Shown here: positions 39,692-51,296 of the stretch, piece after piece | How positions within the stretch are numbered: position 1 is the first letter of the stretch | How the letters are laid out: every line of letters begins with the position of its first letter | Source of the DNA: Phytophthora colocasiae | Lineage: Eukaryota; Oomycota; Peronosporomycetes; Peronosporales; Peronosporaceae | Direction of reading: 5' to 3' | Length of the DNA stretch: 64,000 nucleotides | Assembly: GCA_018806915.1 (NCBI GenBank) | Contig: JAGKQI010000098.1 | Location: 1,240,001-1,304,000, forward strand | Notes under the pieces: model-generated | Told to the model about the DNA's origin: nothing | What the model saw: only the letters and a program-made list of their open reading frames with translations | Databases searched by the model: none | Translations under genes and position numbers: made by a program

Positions 39692-40580
39692 GCTGTATTA
39701 GCGCCTTAGCACATTGGCCCTGGCCGATCACTTCTTGCTGGTGTGTGGCACTCACTGACATTGATCCCTTATTCACAGAGGAGTCCTGATCTGCTGCAGT
39801 ATCATTCTCAGCAACATTTTCCCGAGCTTGAGTTTATTATCGCCAGCATAATAACCTTATTCACTCGCTGTTCGTCTCGCTCTTCAACCACAGACTGGAC
39901 CTTCCTGTTGCTGCATTTACCTGCGATTTTCCTCCAGCAAACTCTTCACAAGTCCTAAATCGCTCTTCCCACTGCATGCTGTCCCAACTTCACAAACGCT
40001 CGACCCAATCGTGCATCCAGCTTCGATAATTCAACAGGACGAGTCGTCTCCTCCACAATATCAACACTTTTGTGTACGCTGCTTCCCAATCCGTTCTAGA
40101 TACATTTGAATCTCATGACGATTCGAAGCTTGAGCTTGCTGGAACACTATAAGCTGCTGCAGATCGAGCTTGGTTAAGACTGGAATCCTACAGCGTCATG
40201 GGTGCATTTGACCACATAACCTGTACGTTGTCGGTGAATGGTGTGCGGTACACAAGTCTGGGCTCACCTAGGCTAGGAGAGCTTCAGCCACTGTAGCCAT
40301 CTCATCGTTAATCCCTAGCTTCTCCTCGTAACAGCTTATGGGACTCGTGGACGGCTGCGTGTGGCTACTTGGCGTATATCTGGAGCTGCTTCTCTTCGTG
40401 CCTCGACTGCTGTGAGTCCTTATCCTAAAAATCCTACAATCCTCCATCGTCTGTCTATGTCTGCTGGCTGACTGCCATTCAATCTCCAACAGCCTCAAGG
40501 TCAATTTGGCTTGGAATCCCTTCTTGATCCTCGCCCTGAAAGCTCTGCAACGCTTCAAGACCTTCGTTGGATCGAAAACT
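39692..40580. other. Non-coding stretch upstream of the sulfotransferase
   Basis: Resumes the sequence interrupted by the retrotransposon. No gene, repeat or RNA that I can support. The frame of the next gene is open back to 40506 but has no ATG before 40581. Confidence 0.5.
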
Positions 40581-41645
40581 ATGGCCGACACGGATGGGAT
40601 GCGCTGGCTGCAGCCTGGAGAACGGTCCGGAGAGCGCATAGCCATCGTGAGTTATCCTCGCTGCGGCAACTCCCTAATGCGCGGCCTATTGGAGAAGGTC
40701 ACAGGCATCTACACAGGTTGTGACACTCGACCGGACCGCTCGCTTAGCAAGGAGCTGCAGCAGTACGGCATGAAGGGCGAAGGAGTCGTGGATGAATCCG
40801 TTTGGTTCGTTAAGACGCACTTCCCGGAGCGTGTGGGTTACAAGGAATTCCCGGTTAAGAAGGCCATCTTGGTTGTGCGCAATCCTTGGGACGCCATCGA
40901 CTCGTACTTCAACATGACACTTACCAACACGCACAACAAGAGTTTGCACGAATCTCAGTACGAACGCTTCGCTGATCGCTGGGACGGATTGCTCAAGAAT
41001 GAGATTGACGTCTGGATGAAGTTCCACCGCTACTGGACCACAAAGGTTGACATTCCTATCATTGTGGTGCGATACGAGGACCTTACGATGCACCGCGAAG
41101 AAACACTTCGTCGAGTGTTCTTGTTCTTGGCGGACGTGCAGACCCTGGAAGGCACGGAATGGGAGAAGCGGATCCACGATGTGATGGCTACGAGTGGTGA
41201 TAAAGCAGGACCGTACAAGCCTCGTAGCGGCAAGATTGGCGGCTCATTCCGCCATTACTCGGAGGAGCAATTTCAGTACATTTTGAAGACGGCAAACCTA
41301 CCACTGCGCGGATTTGGTTATGACCCGGAGACGCAGAACTTTCCTACGGAGATTTCGCTGCCAAAGAGACAGGTGAAGCCGGGTAAGGACGGCGCTAAGC
41401 TACTGATCTCGATTGACCCAGCGATGGAGATCCGCAAGAAAAACGATTCGTTTGGCCGTGGCTCCACTTACTTTCGTCGATCTCTTACTGAGCCGGTCAT
41501 CGCAAATGATGGAACGGAACTCAACATGGACGAGGTGCTCGCTGCCAGGGAGAGACTGCAAGCGCAGAACGAAGAGGCCGAGAACAATGAAGTGACGAAG
41601 AAGCTTCAAGATATGACAGTGAGTGCAGCTCAAAGCAAAGAGTAG
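40581..41645 (+). CDS. P-loop sulfotransferase (354 aa)
   Basis: Transfers sulfate from PAPS to an acceptor. The 5'-phosphosulfate loop is SYPRCGNSLMRGLLEKVTG near the N-terminus, and the 3'-phosphate-binding segment is VVRNPWDAIDSYFNM about 85 residues later. A conserved RYEDL motif and a C-terminal KIGGSFRHY stretch also fit. The form resembles the WSCD-like sulfotransferases. The start at ATG 40581 (MADTDGMRW) is the first in-frame ATG; upstream open codons include a hydrophobic run (PFLILALKAL) that could be part of an unseen 5' exon giving a signal anchor. The acceptor is unknown. It is convergent with CPSF3, about 110 bp apart. Confidence 0.85.
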   Translation: MADTDGMRWLQPGERSGERIAIVSYPRCGNSLMRGLLEKVTGIYTGCDTRPDRSLSKELQQYGMKGEGVVDESVWFVKTHFPERVGYKEFPVKKAILVVRNPWDAIDSYFNMTLTNTHNKSLHESQYERFADRWDGLLKNEIDVWMKFHRYWTTKVDIPIIVVRYEDLTMHREETLRRVFLFLADVQTLEGTEWEKRIHDVMATSGDKAGPYKPRSGKIGGSFRHYSEEQFQYILKTANLPLRGFGYDPETQNFPTEISLPKRQVKPGKDGAKLLISIDPAMEIRKKNDSFGRGSTYFRRSLTEPVIANDGTELNMDEVLAARERLQAQNEEAENNEVTKKLQDMTVSAAQSKE

Positions 41646-41756
41646 GTGGATAGACCAGTCCTTTAAGGGTGGGTAATGAATATTTTTGTGAAGTTAACAG
41701 CACCAACTATGCAGCTGCAACAGCAACAGCATGAACACTTCTTTTCGTCGGGAGGC

Positions 41757-44003
41757 TTACGTAGAAATAGGTTTTAGCGCTCCTTCGATGCGGCGGACAG
41801 TGGTCTGCAGCTTCAGTTTGAACGCTGCATCCTTGCATTCGATTTCTTGTGACAAATGGTCGACAACGGCATCAATTCCACTGGGTGTTCGCACGTGAAT
41901 CTTGTTGGTCTCAAAGTCCAAGTCAACATCGCCATATTGATCCTTTAGAAGTCGGAACACAATCAGCAGGTTCAACGCATCTTGGTCAGCTTCTCCCAGC
42001 TCCCGAGCAGCCTTTTCAAGATCAATTTCCTTTTTTTCTGCAGGCTGTTCCGATACAGGATCCTCGACGCCTTCCTTTTTCTCCGCATGAGGAGCTTCCT
42101 CTTCTTCAGGTTTGCCATCCCCATTCGTAATTTTATCCGTCTTCTTTGAGTGATCATGCGGACACGCAGCTGTAGGTTGGCCACTCAGCTTGAAGCTTGC
42201 TGGGCTTGCCTGTGCATGCATAGCAAGCGCGATCACAGAGTCTGCGATCATATCGGCGGTTGGTGCAGAAGTCCATTCCACTGTGAGTTTCTCAGTGGTG
42301 CCCTTGGGAACAGCGCATCGCGTCACAACCACCTGCTTGCATACCACCACACGGTTCTCCTTCTCGAGATGCACCACGTCCTCGTACATCTGACGAATAA
42401 AAGTGATCAGCACGTTGAACGAGTTGTACTCGAACGGCACGTGCTGCTTCTGCGTAATGCTCCCTGAAATGAGCTTCGTATACGTCGAGAGGTCTTCTTT
42501 GTCCATCAAGTGCGTCTGCGAATCCACCTCCACCAAGAGACCTGAGATCACCTTGCCATTCTTGGGCTGGTCGCTTGCTAAACCTCCAATTGCCTTGGCG
42601 ATCTTTTCACCCTTGAACTCCAGCACAATTTCCTGCATGTTGGCTGGTGTAGAAATGCTTGGGTGGTAGACCTTGGGATCGTTAAACTTCTTGTTCAGGG
42701 CAGACTTCAAACGCATCATCTCGTTCTTCTCGCCGTGGACAAGAACAATATTGGGAGGCGTAAGCTTCTCCACAAAACCGCTCGTACCGACAAAGTCCGC
42801 GTGGGCTGAGAACGAAATGTACTCCACCGTACAATTCATCGGGATGACTCGACCGTCCAGACAGGCAATTTCCGTTGGCTCAGACAGAATCTTCTTCGCC
42901 AGAGTACCTTCAACCACGTAACCAGGGATCAAGCAGGCATTGCGTTTGTCTGAACACCAGCGCTCGAAGAGCTGGCGCGACACACCGCTCTGTAGCATAC
43001 CAGGACTAGCCATCACAACGGACGGACCGGAATCATCGAAGTCGTCCATGCTCTTGAGGTTTGAAATGTGCTCAAACTGGAAGGGGTTCGAAATTGCAAT
43101 CTGCTTGCGGATACGGTCGTTCATCATATTGATGTACGTCTGGTACACACGCAGCGCTTTTGCAGCCAGCTTGGATGCAAAATAGATGGGAATATCCTGT
43201 AAATCCGGGTGCGAGCGCCAATGCTCATCAAGAATCAGCAGAAGTTCCTGCGTTCGTCCCAGAGCAAACACAGGGATCAGACAGCGACCGCCACGACGCA
43301 CCACTGCCTCCACTTGTCCTGTAAATCGTCCCTCGCGCTCCACAACCGACTGGTGCACTTGCACTCCGTAAGTAGATTCTACAATGAGCACATCAGGTGA
43401 GCAAGCTGGCAGTTCAGCAGCCATAAGATGGCGGTCATTCTCGAGAGAGTAATCCCCTGTGTACAGCACCTTGACTCCTCCGATTTCAATGAGGTACATA
43501 CAAGCACCCAGCACGTGACCAGCATTGTACGGAGTGAATTTGATGCCATTGTGCATCATTTCCTGATGGAAATCAATGATCTCAACCTTGGAGACGCAGT
43601 TGTTCAGGTCCTTGTCGTCGTAGATCTGGTCGTCCACCGAAATGTTGGACACCCGCAGGAAATCGCGCAGCATCATCTGCATCACGGCTTTAGTGGGGTG
43701 CGTCATGAACACGCGGCCTTTAAAGTTGGTCTTCTCGGTAAAATGCGGCAACGCAGCCACGTGATCGATGTGGAAGTGCGTGATGAGCAGCAGGTCAATC
43801 TCCTCAGCCTCCACGCCGTCGAAGAACGGCAGGCTGCCATGGCCCGAGTAGCCCGGATGCACGCCGCAGTCCAGCATGATGGTCTTGCCCTTGAACTTGA
43901 GCACGATGCACGAGCGCCCCACCTCGTTACCTGCGCCTAGAGGCATGATGCGCATGATGTGGCGCTCGTCCGCGGCCTCCTCGGCCAGTCTGCGCTTCGA
44001 CAT
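41757..44003 (-). CDS. CPSF3: CPSF3/CPSF73, pre-mRNA 3'-end endonuclease (748 aa)
   Basis: Zinc-dependent nuclease that cuts pre-mRNA before polyadenylation. The metallo-beta-lactamase core has HFHIDH (His76, His78, Asp80, His81), further ligands in NAGHVLGA and TGDYS, and the beta-CASP domain with VFALGRTQELL, VMASPGML and SFSAHADF. A long C-terminal region binds the partner subunit in other eukaryotes. It carries an acidic/Lys linker (EEEEAPHAEKK) before a conserved end. The ATG at 44003 (MSKRRLAEEA) is the first in frame; the two codons before it are not preceded by an ATG. Single exon. Length is slightly above the usual 680-700 residues because of the linker. Confidence 0.96.
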   Translation of the reverse strand: MSKRRLAEEAADERHIMRIMPLGAGNEVGRSCIVLKFKGKTIMLDCGVHPGYSGHGSLPFFDGVEAEEIDLLLITHFHIDHVAALPHFTEKTNFKGRVFMTHPTKAVMQMMLRDFLRVSNISVDDQIYDDKDLNNCVSKVEIIDFHQEMMHNGIKFTPYNAGHVLGACMYLIEIGGVKVLYTGDYSLENDRHLMAAELPACSPDVLIVESTYGVQVHQSVVEREGRFTGQVEAVVRRGGRCLIPVFALGRTQELLLILDEHWRSHPDLQDIPIYFASKLAAKALRVYQTYINMMNDRIRKQIAISNPFQFEHISNLKSMDDFDDSGPSVVMASPGMLQSGVSRQLFERWCSDKRNACLIPGYVVEGTLAKKILSEPTEIACLDGRVIPMNCTVEYISFSAHADFVGTSGFVEKLTPPNIVLVHGEKNEMMRLKSALNKKFNDPKVYHPSISTPANMQEIVLEFKGEKIAKAIGGLASDQPKNGKVISGLLVEVDSQTHLMDKEDLSTYTKLISGSITQKQHVPFEYNSFNVLITFIRQMYEDVVHLEKENRVVVCKQVVVTRCAVPKGTTEKLTVEWTSAPTADMIADSVIALAMHAQASPASFKLSGQPTAACPHDHSKKTDKITNGDGKPEEEEAPHAEKKEGVEDPVSEQPAEKKEIDLEKAARELGEADQDALNLLIVFRLLKDQYGDVDLDFETNKIHVRTPSGIDAVVDHLSQEIECKDAAFKLKLQTTVRRIEGALKPIST

Positions 44004-45060
44004 GATCACAGGAGCAGCTTCTTCTCGATACTGGAGAGGCGAGTGGTCAGTTTTGGGAAGATGAACTTGGGGTCGTTAAAACGAGGTGCTTTCACTACGA
44101 AAAGAATTTAGTGTACGCGACATGATATAAATTTTTAGTAAGCGTTTCTGGATCCCGATGCGGAAAGGAGACTACAGGTTTCTGCCTCAATAAAGAAGTT
44201 GGAGTCTGCATGCAAATGGCAAGGTTATAAGTAATATACAAGACAGTTCGATTTAAAATTTTGTCAGTTCATAAATTGGTGATATGCAGCTCGGAAGGTT
44301 ATCGGTTTTTCAGGCTTCTTTATTGAGGCAGAAGACTGTATTTTAACGGGTTGGATCACCCGTCGTCAGCGTTTTCTGTTGTCTATCCGTGTCAGACAAG
44401 TTTCCGGTCACTCTTTTTTTACTTGAGTTAACTATAGAATGGGTCGAGACCTGATTTACTGTGACCACGCAAGTGGTCACTTTACAACTACTTGGTTTTT
44501 GTATGCAGGTTGGAGGGCTCTGGTGTGGCCCCTCTGCTCCCGCAATGCAAATCTGGAACTGCCAAGACGTATACTTGATGTTTGTATGGAGATTTCGGTG
44601 ACCACACGATGGTGTGACCACTTCGCTGTCACCCACGGATATTGTTTCCCCATCACTGATCGCTGATGCCCCTACAATTGTCTACCTTCAATCGTGCGGG
44701 TGCTTCAGTTGAGCTTGATTGAAATATGAAATTCTCTTGTCCATGTTAGCAATGCTGTGGCTTAGCGACACCATAAACGTGTCGGTTTTCACTGCAAACG
44801 GTTGCTTGACACCTCGCAAAGTTGACAGCCCAACCGTCCCAGGCGTACCGTAACGAGCATCCTTTCGTCTAATCAACTGTTTACTGTTGCCTTCGTCCAG
44901 CACGACATTAGCGTCCTTTCATAGTCGCGAGGTTTTTTATTGTTCTCTCAACCCACTAAGGTTTTTCTCGACATTGAAGTGGCATTTTTTTTTCACTTGT
45001 TTTCACTATATCCCGAAAGAAACATTTCCCCAAAAGGCAACTAAGAAGGAGAAAGGAAAC
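44004..45060. other. Divergent intergenic region CPSF3 / FHA gene
   Basis: About 1 kb between two divergent genes. It contains a short inverted-repeat element (44173-44340) and otherwise no gene I can support. Short frames at 44343-44636 and 44688-44903 have no recognisable features. Confidence 0.5.
44173..44340. mobile_element. MITE-like element with 26-bp inverted ends
   Basis: The ends are TACAGGTTTCTGCCTCAATA.. and its inverse at 44315-44340, with two mismatches in 26 bp. The inner 18 bp pair perfectly. If the outermost TA is the target duplication, the element is CAG..CTG flanked by TA, as in Tc1/mariner-type MITEs. Interior 116 bp is AT-rich and non-coding. Confidence 0.5.
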
Positions 45061-48000
45061 ATGGAGGAGCCGCGCCGCAAGCGCTCGCGGGACGACGAGG
45101 AGCGCGCGTCCTCCGAGAACGAGAACGTCAGTCCGCGGCTGCTGGATGCACAAGTGGGACTGTCTATGCCTGTAGGAAGTCACGTGGCTGTTGCAGGCGG
45201 TGGAGTCGAGCGTGGACGCGTCACTGGAGCCGTCAAGAGCCGCCGTTTAAGCCCGGACTTAAGCGAGTCTTCAACTCAATTTGTAGCCAAGATAGCGGCG
45301 TTGGCCAGCTCTGGACCTGTGTCTCCGCCGCTGAGGGTACTGGCGCCTTTTATGGGTGACACAGAAGCTGTACGGACCCCTTCTGGAGTTAACGCGCCAT
45401 TTCTGACTAGGCCGTTCGAGACGAAGAAGCCTGTGGGGCTAGGGCGACCTGTATTCACCCTAGGTGGCAGCCAGAGTCAAGGGAGACCAGCTATTCCTCC
45501 TCCTTTAACTACGACTGGAGAGAAAATCAGTCTGCCAGTGGGGAGACTGGATGGGGGCATTGTTGCTCGGTCAGGGGTATCGCCAATGGGCAATCAGGAG
45601 CAGAAAAGTCCAATTTTGCAGGGAATAGTGAAGCCTATGGAGAATCCACGTGCAGATCGAGGACTACCCACGGTATGGTTTTCTCTCTAGTTTTTTTGTT
45701 ATTGAAAATACGTTGGTTCTCAGGGTATTTGACGTCGTGTGTCTGCAGATTTCTCACTTTTTAGGAGCAGGAACACAAGATACTAACAAGAGCCCAGCAT
45801 TCGGAGCGCTATCTACCCCATATCGAGTACCTGCATCTGCATCAACTACTGTAAGCTCGTGAACAATTGGGTACTCGATTAGGGATGTTGCTAAATGTTT
45901 CACGGTGATTGCAGGAACCTTCGCTAAAGCAAGTTGCAAAACGACAGCCATTTCCATTTGCTCAACGGAGAAACCTTGAGACCGCTAAAGGGAGTAGTAC
46001 CCCAGTGCTAGATACAGGTGCAAGGCACGTACCTAGCGTTGGCGTGCCTTCTTTTGACACAGACGACGTCTCAAGTGATGAAGAGCTTATGGGCATTCCA
46101 GGACCAGACATTCCCGATCCAGAAATCTCTTTTTCACAGGAAAAACTTGGAGACCTTTCTGTCACGGAAAACAACCTGGAGGATACAGTTGTCTTGACAC
46201 TCTGCGATGGTATTGCGAAAAGCCTCTCAAAAGCTGAGCGAGATCGTTTGGATCTACTCAATTTGCACACAATCGCACTTTCTCAGCAACCGAGTCCTAT
46301 CATACTGGGACGTGATCAATTCCAGGACGTATTTGGTGACAATATTCGAGGTGGAATGCTATCTCATTTGAGTCGAAGGCACTGTCTTATTCACGTGGAA
46401 AATGTGCCATCTCAAAACGATTCGGCGAAAATGAGCATCAAAGTTCGAGTTGAAGACACTAGCACTAATGGGATCAGGGTGAATGGCATCCAACTCAAAA
46501 AGGGGCAAATACAAGAACTGGACATCGACGACATAGTCACACTACTACGAATTCGCAGGGATGAGGTATGTACAAATTGCCTTGCTGGGGGTTAGTGTGA
46601 ACATCAATTCTTATTTTGCTGGTATAGGATGATGTCTCGCTTGAATACAAGTTAGTTCGCTCGGATCAACCACCTGAGAAAAAAAACAGGGGAAACCGAA
46701 AAAGCAGACACGATGGACGATACGTTCGACCTAGCGATAGATTCTCGTATGAACTTCTGGACATCAGTAATCGGCACGGCCTCTCACCAGTGCTGGAATC
46801 GGAAGTCGCCCCTCCAACGATAGCACCAGCCCAAACTATAGCCCATGAAACGCGTCATGAAATCCCAGTTGGATCATTTGTTCCAGCAGAAACTCACTAT
46901 AAGGAAGAAGAGGCGAGCAAACCGGAACGTGTTCAGAAAATGCCTATATTGACGAGGAGAATTCGAAGCGTATGTTGAATTGTCTTGCGGTACTGTAAAA
47001 CTCGTCGAACTAATTGCTCTCCATTACTTGCAGACAATTTTGTTCGCAGATCAGTTCACACAGGACTCTTCAGAGTCGAGTCAGCCGCTCCAGGTTTGTC
47101 GTTCGATGTTTATAATATAACCTTGATGATATTCACGCCGCATTTCCTGTTTCACAGGACGCCAATTTTGACCGCGACGAATTATCGGAAGTACTGTCGG
47201 CATTCGCATCAATCCGCACGTTTAATGTAAGTAATCGTGCATAATAGATTGTTGTTCATGCACTAATAATGTGGGCGTTAATCATTTGGTGTACAGGATT
47301 CATCGTACCATTGTGCAACTGCGGAGTCGGTCGGAGATGCCATAAATGATGACAGTGACGTCGTGTTCTATACTGGAGGGGGAGAAGGCGACCACTTGAT
47401 TATCGAGGCTCCGGACGGCTTAACTGCCCGCCTCGAAAAGAACGATTTGCTTCAGTTCTTCTCCGAAGGTAAGCAATTCGCAGTTTTCTTTGCCAAACTT
47501 ACTACTAACCTGCACATGATAAATAGCGAATTACAGCATGTCTAAGCTTATTTTAGTGATTTCGCCTTCGTCAGATCCAGGTAAGATATCGCATGAGTTA
47601 CTCTGTGAATGATGATCAGATGGTTAATTTGATTTTTTGGAAGCTTATTTACTAGCTGAATGTGGAGCTCCTCACGTATGCTACCTGAACTCTACAAGTG
47701 CAAGTAAACACCACCCGTCGAGGGTCACTGCCTTTATACGGTACTACCAATATGTTTTCGTTGATGTAATTGTTTATCTAACGCCAGTGTGCCATGGAAC
47801 AGTGCATTGCTCTCGGGTCTTCTGAAAGGATTTTCGATTGAGAAAAGCTACAGTCTGGCAGAATTTGTGGCTCTCAATGACCTATTGCCTATTGTGCGGC
47901 AATCGGACCAAATTTGTGAAATGTTGCCAAGTTCCAATCGACACGACGTTCATATTGGGTCTTCTGTGGCAGATGTTGCGGTGGCCGACCGGAATGTGAT

Positions 48001-49009
48001 TGGGATGCTCAACGCTCCATTTATTCCTGTTTTGCCACATTTTCTGGGAAGGGATGCCCAAGTGAGGAAGGTACAGCTAGTGTACTTCTCTAGTACTCTA
48101 GTACGTCACTAATTTATTGGTTCGTGCTGATCAGATCAAAACAGCGTTGGCACGGAAGGTCCGAGTTTGCAACGTTTACGGGCCTCGAGGGGTTGGAAAA
48201 TCATCAATTGCCATTCATATTTCTAAAACGGCTTATCTTACGCGAGGGTATCGGAACGGAGTTCACTATTTTGCTGTGGATAAGCTTGTGGAACACATTC
48301 AAAACGGTAGGAATCCCATGGCAACCGACTTGCAAGGCGATGAATATTTATCGAGTAGTCAACGCGAAGATCCGTTGCCGAAAATTATTGAAGGGGTTGA
48401 AGCACTTTTGCAATCGCTTCCTGAGTACGTTTTGAACAACTATGTATGGCAAACTAGGGCATGTCTAACAACGATATGTAGGACGGACCCCGATAACTAC
48501 CCAACTACCCTGTTAGTGTTGGATGGCTGTGACGTCGTACTTCCTGCATTGGAGGTGTCTGTTCTAAGCATCATTCGGTCATTCCCGAGTGTGCAGGTAG
48601 GACTATTTATTGGGGTGTTATATTTCACAGTCACTAATAAGTTTATCTACGAATGTTTAGATAATGCTAACGTCCACTGAAAAACTAGTGGTCGACTCAG
48701 ATGAAGACCAAGCCCTCCTCGAGGAAACAGTTCACGTCGAAGAGTTAAGTAAATTGGACAGTGCAAAGCTCTTTTGCAAGCTGGCAGCTGGTCATTTGTC
48801 TTTAAAACAATTGCGACAACGTACGTACAAATTATCCTCAGTGATTACAAGGAAACTCACTTGGGAGTTATTTTTTAGACTTCGGCGACACCAGTATAGA
48901 GGCCATCTCTAACCACGAGCGCTTACTCAGCACCAACGGCAACCCATTTCGGATATCCCGACTTCTGTACGAGCTGGAATCGCAGTCTGTCATCGATAAC
49001 AAGAAATGA
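45061..49009 (+). CDS. FHA - CHAT-like - NB-ARC-like ATPase protein, 14 exons (1045 aa)
   Basis: Exons by splice signals and frame: 45061-45672, 45749-45850, 45915-46565, 46628-46969, 47034-47093, 47158-47226, 47297-47468, 47527-47580, 47644-47740, 47788-48070, 48135-48424, 48482-48596, 48661-48820, 48879-49009; all junctions keep frame. Residues 1-360 are disordered. An FHA phosphothreonine-binding domain spans about 362-449 (GRD 370, SRRH 391, STNG 421). A CHAT-like (caspase-fold) region spans about 594-790 (VVFYTGGGEGDHLII, LLAECGAPHVCYL), but the usual catalytic His and Cys positions look like Gly and Ser. An NB-ARC/STAND ATPase follows: GRDAQVRK, Walker A GPRGVGKS (830-837), Walker B TLLVLDGCD, MLTST sensor-like strand and GNP (1023-1025). 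It ends without the repeats that usually follow. Suggests a signalling or cell-death switch; function unknown. Confidence 0.72.
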
Positions 49010-49229
49010 TCGGATCTATTACTGTGTTTTACATCGTTTGGCGGCATATTACCCGATCAGGGTCGATAGCGGTACAATTTTGACGTATTCATGATGATCA
49101 TCACTTGACTGTTGTTGAGTGCAGCACACTCAATTGTTATTCTTGCTCACTCGCTTTGTATGAAAATAGCTCACGTTGCAAGATGTAAGTGGCATAGTTA
49201 CTTTTTACGAACTCGTGATCTAGGACAAC

Positions 49230-51121
49230 ATGGGGGAACCCGGCCAAAACGAACAGGATTCCAGAAGAGTCGAAGCAGACCATAATGCAACGTCGACACT
49301 TGGTCCAAGCTCGACGCGCCAAAATGCTGCGTTTTCTGTTTGCGGTCGCTTGCGTCAACTCGCACTTGCCTCCGTCGCTGTGATGGGGCTCTGGCCGCTC
49401 GCCTTGCAAATTATTCTGGTGCCTGAAAGTGTTTTTGGGGATGGACACGGAGACCGTTACGAACAATTGTCCTACTTTGCCTTCGAAGACGATCAAGTAC
49501 TCGCACCTCGCAAAGTTGTCTGCAGCGATCTTCAAGGAACTTTGTTTGGTGGAGTTAAGCCAACTCCTACGATCTCTTACGTGCCGTTCCCCAATCAACA
49601 TTTGAGTTGATTCGGTCTCTTGTCGTGAACCAAACAGCTGGAGATCACGCCGAAATACTCTCGGTTACATCAGATATTCTCGAGCTTTCGACAGACCAAA
49701 GTTTGTGTTTTGGCGGTGGATGCTGAAGGCGCGATTCAGATCGAGGCATTGCTCAGTACGAAAGATTCTCCATCATTCGGCTGTAGACACGTCTTGCTTG
49801 CAGAATGCTGCGTCACACGTTCGTCTTCGTTTACAATCGACAGAGTTTTATGTTCCTGATACACTGGGGGAGTTGAACCCGTCTCGAAAGGCTGGAGCAA
49901 TTATGATCATGTCCGTCGTTGATTCTCCCAGTGGAGAGCACATGCTACAGTAAAACGCGACAAGATAGGAGTGCAGTGACAGCTACCAATGCCAAGTACG
50001 TTCGACTCATTTCTGGATGCTCGAAGCAGTTGATGGTATCGTCATTTATATCTCCATGGGCGAAGGTGGTGAATGCTACAACGTCATGTACAATCGCTAA
50101 GGTGGTCCGAAGTAGCTACAACTTTGTTCTCGTCGCTCAGATGGCGCTTGGTATCCTTCAATGGCGGAAGCAGCTGACTATTGACTTGCTAGTAGGTGCT
50201 GATATCAATCAAGCTGTGCTTCGTGCATTTGGATGTGGAACGCTGGTGGTCGTACTGGCAATTAACATTGTGTTTGCTCGTGCTGGGGATCTCAAAATGC
50301 AAGAGATGGAGCCAAGTTTTGCGCAAGTAGTGGGGTTTGTCACGTCCGTTATCCTGTTTTGTATTAGCCGTACCAATTATGCTTTAGCTTCTGCCCGGAC
50401 TCTTCTTGCGACGGGTATGCACTCTGTATCAGCGGCCGATGTTCCAAAGTATTCGGGCTGTCGTGGCTCTTCCGTTTGTGCTATGGAGACATCGCTGAGT
50501 GTTTACACTGTTGTTCTTATCGTCGTAATTGTAAAGGCAACATTCATTGGGTTGACGGCCCACGCCACACTTCAAGCAACAGTTCGGGCAACACAAACGG
50601 TTGGAGCACGCCCACGAAGTTCGAGAAGGTCATTTCACATCGGATCCTCTCAACGTGAATCGATATGTCCGGATGTCAATTCCTTCACCCGGTTTTTGGA
50701 CGATCGATCGCGCCGAACGTCGCTATACGATTGCAGCACTGAAGTTTACGTACAAGCCACTGGAGGCACTTTACTTTCTACACGGGGGCAGCTTGAGGCA
50801 AGTGGATTTGTCTTGGCATCTTCCATTCTCTTTTGATATCGAGACCTTCCGTTGTTCCTCGTAGCACGTGTACTGCCTGTTCAAATTCTCAATTTCTTTA
50901 ACCTCACAGTTATCACGTACGAATTAATCGACGCGAACAAGGAATTAAATGGTGTTCCCGTACGACTTGTTGCGGATCAAGTCATTCACACCCACTGGTC
51001 CAAACTTCAAGACGCACGACTAGATTGGTTGGATGGGTATTTTGGTGGTGATGAAGAAACTTCGTATCGATCTACAGAATCTATCAAACGGCAATCCATT
51101 CACAACCAAACTGACACTTAA
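49230..51121 (+). pseudogene. Decayed multi-pass membrane protein gene
   Basis: Pieces of one protein appear in successive frames: 49230-49610 (from an ATG, with a membrane segment VAVMGLWPLALQIILV), then short pieces near 49600-49900, then 49960-50600 with several hydrophobic stretches (LVVVLAINIVF, VGFVTSVILFCI, YTVVLIVVIVKATFIGL), then 50601-50850 and 50852-51121 (soluble tail). Single-base shifts join the pieces better than any intron I can find. I recognise no family. Either a pseudogene with four or more indels, or a gene whose introns I failed to see. Confidence 0.45.
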
Positions 51122-51296
51122 TTCGCGTGTTTTTTCAGTCAGTTTACCTCTCCGATAAGTTTTGGAGAATTCCTCGTTTTGGTCGTGCACATTTCCCAGT
51201 TCAACTTGCCTCACTCCAATTTCTCCGAGTCTCAACTTCTCGTCTTTGCCATTTCTTAAGTTACCCCCAGTTTCAATCCTTCGTCTGGTCTACGTG

